Assembly: GCA_002482865.1 (NCBI GenBank)
Contig: DLGU01000188.1
Coordinates: 3,081 to 11,881 of the forward strand
Direction of reading: 5' to 3'
Origin: Porphyrobacter sp. UBA7686
GTDB lineage: Bacteria; Pseudomonadota; Alphaproteobacteria; Sphingomonadales; Sphingomonadaceae
DNA: 8,801 nt
Positions 5,573 to 8,801 of this stretch are shown here, piece by piece; the stretch's first letter is position 1, and each line of letters begins with the position of its first letter. The notes below the pieces were generated by a model. It did not search any database and was not told where the DNA came from. It saw only the letters and a program-made list of their open reading frames with translations. A program made the position numbers and the translations under genes.

Positions 5573-6985
5573 ATGCCCCTCCCCAAAAAGCCTGAAGTCG
5601 TCATCATCGGTCGCCCCAATGTGGGCAAGTCCACGCTGTTCAACCGGCTGGTGGGCAAGAAACTCGCCCTCGTCGACGATCAGCCCGGCGTTACGCGCGA
5701 CCGGCGGATGGGCGATGCGGAGATCGCAGGGCTGAAGTTCACCATCGTCGACACCGCCGGGTGGGAGGACGAGGACGCGCACACCCTGCCTGGCCGGATG
5801 CGGATCCAGACCGAAGCCAGCCTTGAAGGCGCAGACGCGGCAGTGTTCGTGGTCGATGCGCGGGCGGGCCTGACCCCGCTCGACGAGGAAATTGCCCGCT
5901 ACCTGCGCGAGCAGGAAGTGCCGGTGGTGGTCGTTGCCAACAAGGCCGAAGGCAAGGGCGGTGAAAGCGGCGCGATGGAAGCCTATGCGCTCGGCCTTGG
6001 CGAACCGCTCGCCATGTCGGCAGAGCATGGCGAAGGCATTGCCGATCTGTTCGGCGGGCTATGGCCGATCATTGGCGCTGCATCCGAAGAATGGGAAGAA
6101 TTCAACGACATCACCCGCGCCGAAATCGCGGCGATGGACGAGGATGATCGCCCCACTGGTCCGCTGAAGCTGGCGATTGTTGGCCGGCCCAATGCGGGCA
6201 AATCAACCCTCATCAACCGCCTGCTCGGCGAAGACCGCCTCCTGACCGGCCCGGAAGCCGGGATCACCCGCGATTCGATTGCGATCGATTGGGACTGGAC
6301 CGACCCGAAGACCGGCGAGACCCGCGAAATCCGGCTGATCGACACCGCCGGGATGCGCAAGAAGAAGAACGTGACCGAAAAGCTCGAAAAGCTCTCGGTC
6401 GCTGACGCGCGCCGGGCGGTGGATTTTGCCGAGGTTGTGGTGCTCCTGCTGGATGCGACGCAGGGCCTTGAGCATCAGGACCTGAAGATCGCCAGCCACG
6501 TGCTTGAAGAAGGCCGCGCGCTGATGATCGCGATCAACAAGTGGGACGTGGCCGAGGATGCGAGCAAGCTGTTCAACGGCATCCGCGCCGCCTTGGACGA
6601 TGGCCTTGCGCAGGTACGCGGGCTGCCGCTGTTCGCTGTCTCGGCCAAGACCAGCAAGGGCCTCGACCAGATGCTCGGCGGCGCTTTCGAACTGCGTGAT
6701 GCGTGGTCCAAGCGCGTTTCCACCGCAGCGCTCAACCGCTGGTTCGACGACGCGCTGGAGGCCAACCCGCCGCCCGCGCCCGGCGGCAAGCGGATCAAGC
6801 TGCGCTACATCACCCAGGCTGGCACCCGCCCGCCGCGCTTCGTGATCTTCGGCTCGCGGCTCGACCTCCTGCCGACCAGCTATGAACGCTATCTGGTGAA
6901 CGGCATCCGCGCCAAGCTCGGCTTTGATGCTGTGCCGGTGCGCGTCACGCTCAAGACCAACAAGAACCCCTACGCCAAGGACTAG
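5573..6985 (+). CDS. der: Ribosome biogenesis GTPase Der (EngA), double-GTPase
   Basis: Der is an essential GTPase with two consecutive G domains that acts in late assembly of the 50S ribosomal subunit. The product is 470 residues, near the family norm. The first G domain has G1 GRPNVGKST (13-21), G3 DTAG (60-63), G4 NKAE (123-126) and SAEHGEG (149-155). The second has G1 GRPNAGKST (204-212), G3 DTAGMRKKKNV (257-267), G4 NKWD (322-325) and SAK (357-359). A KH-like RNA-binding domain follows (about 375-470). An acidic linker (about 171-192) joins the G domains. NKAE in the first domain departs from the usual NKxD. ATG 5573 places G1 at the usual distance from the N-terminus; only a G-rich run 2 bases upstream could serve as ribosome binding site, which is unusually close. 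The next gene starts 5 bases after its stop. Confidence 0.97.
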   Translation: MPLPKKPEVVIIGRPNVGKSTLFNRLVGKKLALVDDQPGVTRDRRMGDAEIAGLKFTIVDTAGWEDEDAHTLPGRMRIQTEASLEGADAAVFVVDARAGLTPLDEEIARYLREQEVPVVVVANKAEGKGGESGAMEAYALGLGEPLAMSAEHGEGIADLFGGLWPIIGAASEEWEEFNDITRAEIAAMDEDDRPTGPLKLAIVGRPNAGKSTLINRLLGEDRLLTGPEAGITRDSIAIDWDWTDPKTGETREIRLIDTAGMRKKKNVTEKLEKLSVADARRAVDFAEVVVLLLDATQGLEHQDLKIASHVLEEGRALMIAINKWDVAEDASKLFNGIRAALDDGLAQVRGLPLFAVSAKTSKGLDQMLGGAFELRDAWSKRVSTAALNRWFDDALEANPPPAPGGKRIKLRYITQAGTRPPRFVIFGSRLDLLPTSYERYLVNGIRAKLGFDAVPVRVTLKTNKNPYAKD

Positions 6986-6990
6986 CCGGG

Positions 6991-7494
6991 ATGGTGCTCG
7001 ATCTGCTCGCCCCAGCCGCTGCCATCGCCGCCGAGGCCCGCCTGCCGTTCGCGCTGGAGATTTTCGAGCGCACCGCCTCCACCCCGCGGGTGCAGCAGGT
7101 GGTGCAATTGAGCCTGGCGCCTGCGTTCCTGCTGTCCGGGATCGGCGCGGTGATGAATGTCATCATGAGCCGGATGATCTGGATCGCCAAGCGGATCGAG
7201 ACCATCGAGGACAAGATGGAAGAACACCGCACCCCGCGGCAGGTGCGCGAATTCGGCTGGCTGATGCGGCGGCGCAAGCTGATGCAGGGCGCAATCTTGT
7301 TCTCCACCGCAGCGGCGGTGATGATCAGCGCGGTGATCATGCTGCTGTTCATCTCGGCCTACATCACCTCACAGATCGGCACTGTGATTGCCTTTATGTG
7401 GGTGCTGACCATGGCGCTGCTGGTGACGGGGCTGGGGTTCTTCTTGCTGGAGACCCGCTTGGCCGCCATCGGGGCGCAGGTGCCGAAAGACTGA
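6991..7494 (+). CDS. DUF2721 family membrane protein
   Basis: A 167-residue inner-membrane protein with three predicted helices at about 36-58, 99-122 and 129-153. The segment VQLSLAPAFLLSGIGAVMNV (38-57) matches my memory of the DUF2721 family, whose function is not established. Between helices 1 and 2 lies a charged region (RIETIEDKMEEHRTPRQV) that could form a short coiled coil, followed by an Arg/Lys patch (RRRK, 93-96). No enzymatic motif is seen. ATG 6991 lies 5 bases after the der stop, and its ribosome binding site AAGGA (6977-6981, spacing 9) is embedded in the last codons of der, so translation is probably coupled to der. A strong terminator follows 10 bases after the stop codon. 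Confidence 0.85.
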   Translation: MVLDLLAPAAAIAAEARLPFALEIFERTASTPRVQQVVQLSLAPAFLLSGIGAVMNVIMSRMIWIAKRIETIEDKMEEHRTPRQVREFGWLMRRRKLMQGAILFSTAAAVMISAVIMLLFISAYITSQIGTVIAFMWVLTMALLVTGLGFFLLETRLAAIGAQVPKD

Positions 7495-7504
7495 TCCAAA
7501 AGGC

Positions 7505-7542
7505 AAAAGGGGCAGAGCCGCATCCGACCCTGCCCCTTTTTT
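7505..7542. terminator. Bidirectional intrinsic terminator
   Basis: AAAAGGGGCAG (7505-7515) pairs perfectly with CTGCCCCTTTT (7530-7540), an 11-bp stem with a 14-base loop. It is followed by two more Ts on the plus strand. The A/T ends supply a U-tract in either direction, so it can end the der-DUF2721 transcript (+) and the bfr transcript (-), whose stop is at 7564. Confidence 0.85.
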
Positions 7543-7563
7543 CAGCACCCTTGCGGATAGCCC

Positions 7564-8046
7564 TTAGCTGTCGCCGGCAGGCGCGCTTTGCAGCTGGCAG
7601 TAATTGTGCAGCCCCATGCGCTCGATCATCTCGAACTGGGTTTCGAGGAAGTCGACATGCTCTTCCTCGTTCTTGAGGATGTCCTCGAACAATCCTGCCG
7701 AGGTGTGATCCTTTACGCTGCGGGCATATTCGGCCGCATCCTTGAGCAGCGGGATCGCTTCATGTTCGAGCGCGAGATCGGCCTTGAGAACTTCCTCGAC
7801 CGTCTCACCGACCTTCAGTTTGTGGATTGCCTGAAAATTGGGCAGCGCTTCGAGGAACAGGATGCGTTCGGCCAGCTTGTCAGCGTGCTCCATTTCCTCG
7901 ATCGATTCATGGCGTTCGTAAGCCGCGAGCTTCTTCATGCCCCAGTTGTCGAGCACGCGGTAATGGAGCCAGTACTGGTTGATCGCGGTCAGCTCGTTCG
8001 TGAGCGCCTGATTGAGATAGTCGATGACCTTGGGGTCGCCCTTCAT
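7564..8046 (-). CDS. bfr: Bacterioferritin
   Basis: Bacterioferritin forms a 24-subunit cytoplasmic shell that oxidises Fe(II) and stores it as a ferric mineral, with haem bound between subunit pairs. The product is 160 residues, the usual length. All di-iron ferroxidase ligands are present at E. coli positions: Glu18, Glu51, His54, Glu94, Glu127 and His130. The haem-ligating Met52 is also present (ESIEEMEHAD). ATG 8046 has a near-ideal ribosome binding site, AAAGGA, 7 bases upstream. It lies downstream of bfd on the same strand with a 137-base gap that holds two abutting iron-operator-like palindromes and a candidate promoter, so it can be expressed separately from bfd. A shared terminator follows at 7505-7542. 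The call is secure. Confidence 0.97.
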   Translation of the reverse strand: MKGDPKVIDYLNQALTNELTAINQYWLHYRVLDNWGMKKLAAYERHESIEEMEHADKLAERILFLEALPNFQAIHKLKVGETVEEVLKADLALEHEAIPLLKDAAEYARSVKDHTSAGLFEDILKNEEEHVDFLETQFEMIERMGLHNYCQLQSAPAGDS

Positions 8047-8087
8047 GGGGATGTCCTTTGCGAAATATCAAAGCCGGGTTGCGGCAT

Positions 8088-8124
8088 TACGCGCAAGATA
8101 CACGCTGCCGGGACTTGTCCGCAA
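8088..8124 (-). promoter_or_regulatory. Candidate bfr promoter
   Basis: On the minus strand TTGCGG (8119-8124) and TATCTT (8095-8100) are separated by 18 bases, with 4 of 6 consensus matches in the -10. Transcription would start near 8088, about 40 bases before the bfr ATG. The tandem operator-like palindromes lie upstream of the -35, a position more usual for activation than for repression. Confidence 0.35.
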
Positions 8125-8145
8125 GTGGGCGTCAGGAAATATCTT

Positions 8146-8175
8146 TGCGAATCAGTCGCTTGCGAGACGTTCGCA
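8146..8175. promoter_or_regulatory. Two abutting Fur-like boxes upstream of bfr
   Basis: TGCGAATCAGTCGCT (8146-8160) is followed with no gap by TGCGAGACGTTCGCA (8161-8175). The second is a perfect TGCGA-N5-TCGCA palindrome, extending to TTGCGA/TCGCAA at 8160-8176; the first has one mismatch. The pattern fits the TGC-(N9)-GCA type of site I associate with alphaproteobacterial Fur-family regulators. The regulator itself is not in the window. Confidence 0.6.
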
Positions 8176-8183
8176 ATCGCGAT

Positions 8184-8384
8184 TCACGCCGCCTCTACTG
8201 CGAATACCTCGCATGATGCGGCTGCGCGTTCCTGATCAATAATTTCCTGCGCTTCTTCAAGGCACTGGCCGCAATTGGGTCGCTTGCCGAGGCAGGCATA
8301 GGTCGCTTCAGCGTCGCCTTCGCAAGAAAGCGCGGCCTTACGCAAATCAGTTTCACGAATGGCATTGCAGATGCAGATGTACAT
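8184..8384 (-). CDS. bfd: Bacterioferritin-associated ferredoxin
   Basis: Bfd is a small [2Fe-2S] protein that docks on bacterioferritin and passes electrons through its haem to reduce stored iron so that it can be released. The product is 66 residues, the usual size. The cluster ligands are Cys4 and Cys6 (MYICICNAI) and Cys38 and Cys41 (PNCGQC), the family's CxC and CxxC pattern. Three further cysteines (21, 31 and 58) are not part of that pattern. ATG 8384 gives the characteristic MYICICNA start, although no strong ribosome binding site precedes it. It is directly upstream of its partner bfr on the same strand. Its 3' end (8199-8213) contains an operator-like palindrome overlapping the codons for residues 58-62. 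Confidence 0.95.
   Translation of the reverse strand: MYICICNAIRETDLRKAALSCEGDAEATYACLGKRPNCGQCLEEAQEIIDQERAAASCEVFAVEAA
8199..8213. promoter_or_regulatory. Fur-like box inside the 3' end of bfd
   Basis: On the minus strand TGCGAGGTATTCGCA is a perfect TGCGA-N5-TCGCA palindrome. It differs by one base from the box in the bfd promoter (TGCGAGTTATTCGCA on the plus strand, 8430-8444). It lies 23 bases from the tandem boxes at 8146-8175 and may extend that operator array into coding DNA. Confidence 0.5.
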
Positions 8385-8402
8385 GAGCGTGCGAATCTTT
8401 CC

Positions 8403-8451
8403 TGCGAAGCGTTTGCAGGAGCGAATGTATGCGAGTTATTCGCAATAACAA
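8403..8451 (-). promoter_or_regulatory. Candidate bfd promoter with Fur-like boxes in spacer and at start
   Basis: On the minus strand TTGTTA (8446-8451) and TACATT (8424-8429) are 16 bases apart, each with 4 of 6 consensus matches. The spacer is almost exactly filled by the palindrome at 8430-8444 (TGCGA/TCGCA arms). A second, weaker palindrome, TGCGAAGCGTTTGCA (8403-8417), covers the expected transcription start. A bound regulator would block polymerase, so repression under iron sufficiency is the natural reading, as known for bfd in other bacteria. Confidence 0.5.
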
Positions 8452-8464
8452 CTCTTTTTTTCAC

Positions 8465-8483
8465 ATCGCATCCGCAATGCGAT
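8465..8483. repeat. Palindrome ATCGCAT-CCGCA-ATGCGAT
   Basis: A perfect 7-bp inverted repeat with a 5-base centre. Its arms carry the TCGCA/TGCGA words in the reverse arrangement to the boxes near bfd. The right arm also begins TGCGATTTCCTCGCT (8478-8492), a further one-mismatch box. It may be an outlying operator or an RNA hairpin 3' of the DUF418 gene; no T-tract follows on the minus strand. Confidence 0.4.
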
Positions 8484-8537
8484 TTCCTCGCTCACTCGCC
8501 CTGCAGGCGCGTCGCTGCGGGCGCGCGGTCGCGCTTG

Positions 8538-8559
8538 CGGCCTGTCCTTCGACAGGCCG
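8538..8559. repeat. Palindromic hairpin CGGCCTGTC-CTTC-GACAGGCCG
   Basis: A perfect 9-bp stem with a 4-base loop lies 35 bases after the DUF418 stop codon. The core CTGTCCTTCGACAGG resembles a dispersed intergenic palindrome that I recall from sphingomonads and other proteobacteria. No T-tract follows in the minus direction, so termination would not be of the standard intrinsic kind. Short GC hairpins also occur next to it (GCGCG/CGCGC at about 8521-8534). Confidence 0.55.
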
Positions 8560-8594
8560 AATCAGCAGTTGTTGGTGACGTCTGCCGCTTGGCG

Positions 8595-8801
8595 CTATTT
8601 CTTGAGGGGGAACACCGTCCGATAGGTCAGGCACCGCCACAGCCATTCGAGCGGGCCGTAGCGGTAGCGATCAAGCCAAGGCTTCGACCACGCCAGCATC
8701 AGGACGCAGGTTAGTGCCACCACGATATAAAGCTGCGGACGGTTCAATTGTCCGAACAGGCCCAGCGCCCAGCCGTGGAAGACGAACATCATGACGATCG
8801 A
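8595..8801 (-). CDS. DUF418 family membrane protein (partial, C-terminal 68 residues)
   Basis: The frame is open to the right edge of the window, so only the C-terminal end is seen. The stretch GWALGLFGQL followed by a hydrophobic helix (about QLYIVVALTCVLMLAW), then YGPLEWLWRCLTYRTVFPLKK near the stop, is typical of the end of DUF418 proteins. These are multi-spanning bacterial inner-membrane proteins without an established role. The conserved GPLEWLWR-x-LTY motif is the main basis for the call. Internal ATGs at 8792 and 8789 are not taken as starts because the homology implies a much longer protein. It precedes bfd on the same strand by about 210 bases that contain hairpins and the bfd promoter, so it is probably a separate transcript. 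Confidence 0.8.
   Translation of the reverse strand, partial: SIVMMFVFHGWALGLFGQLNRPQLYIVVALTCVLMLAWSKPWLDRYRYGPLEWLWRCLTYRTVFPLKK

Noticed and set aside
8465..8483. Intrinsic terminator for the DUF418 gene
   Set aside because: On the minus strand the hairpin is followed by TGTGAAAAAAA, an A-tract rather than a T-tract.

Overview
The window looks like a chromosomal segment of a GC-rich alphaproteobacterium, most likely in the Sphingomonadales (Erythrobacter/Sphingomonas-like). This rests on recognition of protein families, the lysine/alanine-rich trigger factor tail, gene order and the style of the palindromic repeats, not on a database search. Coding density is high and no intergenic gap exceeds about 210 bases. 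No insertion sequence, phage gene, CRISPR array or toxin-antitoxin pair was seen.

Left part (1-5060), mostly minus strand: a protein quality-control block. Read in the minus direction it runs tRNA-Leu(TAG), tig (trigger factor), clpP and clpX; clpX leaves the window at base 1. This is the classic tig-clpP-clpX order, but a plus-strand gene for an exported amidase-signature enzyme (1689-3227) sits between tig and clpP. A pair of facing REP-like palindromes lies where that amidase gene converges on tig. Trigger factor carries nascent chains at the ribosome, while ClpX unfolds substrates and feeds them to ClpP.

Middle (5197-7542), plus strand: a compact unit of a DUF3297 protein, der (the double-GTPase ribosome assembly factor) and a DUF2721 three-helix membrane protein. 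der and the DUF2721 gene are only 5 bases apart. The unit ends in a strong hairpin terminator that can work in both directions, since bfr converges on it.

Right part (7564-8444), minus strand: iron storage. bfd (bacterioferritin-associated ferredoxin) precedes bfr (bacterioferritin). The region is studded with TGCGA-N5-TCGCA palindromes that look like operators for a Fur-family iron regulator. One fills the spacer of the putative bfd promoter, two abut upstream of the putative bfr promoter, and one lies inside the 3' end of bfd. This suggests opposite iron control of the two genes. The window ends in the C-terminus of a DUF418 membrane protein (8595-8801).

The most interesting signals are the iron-operator cluster, the amidase interruption with its REP pair, the histone-like tail of trigger factor, and a possible two-state hairpin in the der leader. 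Nothing here is clearly a new multi-gene system.
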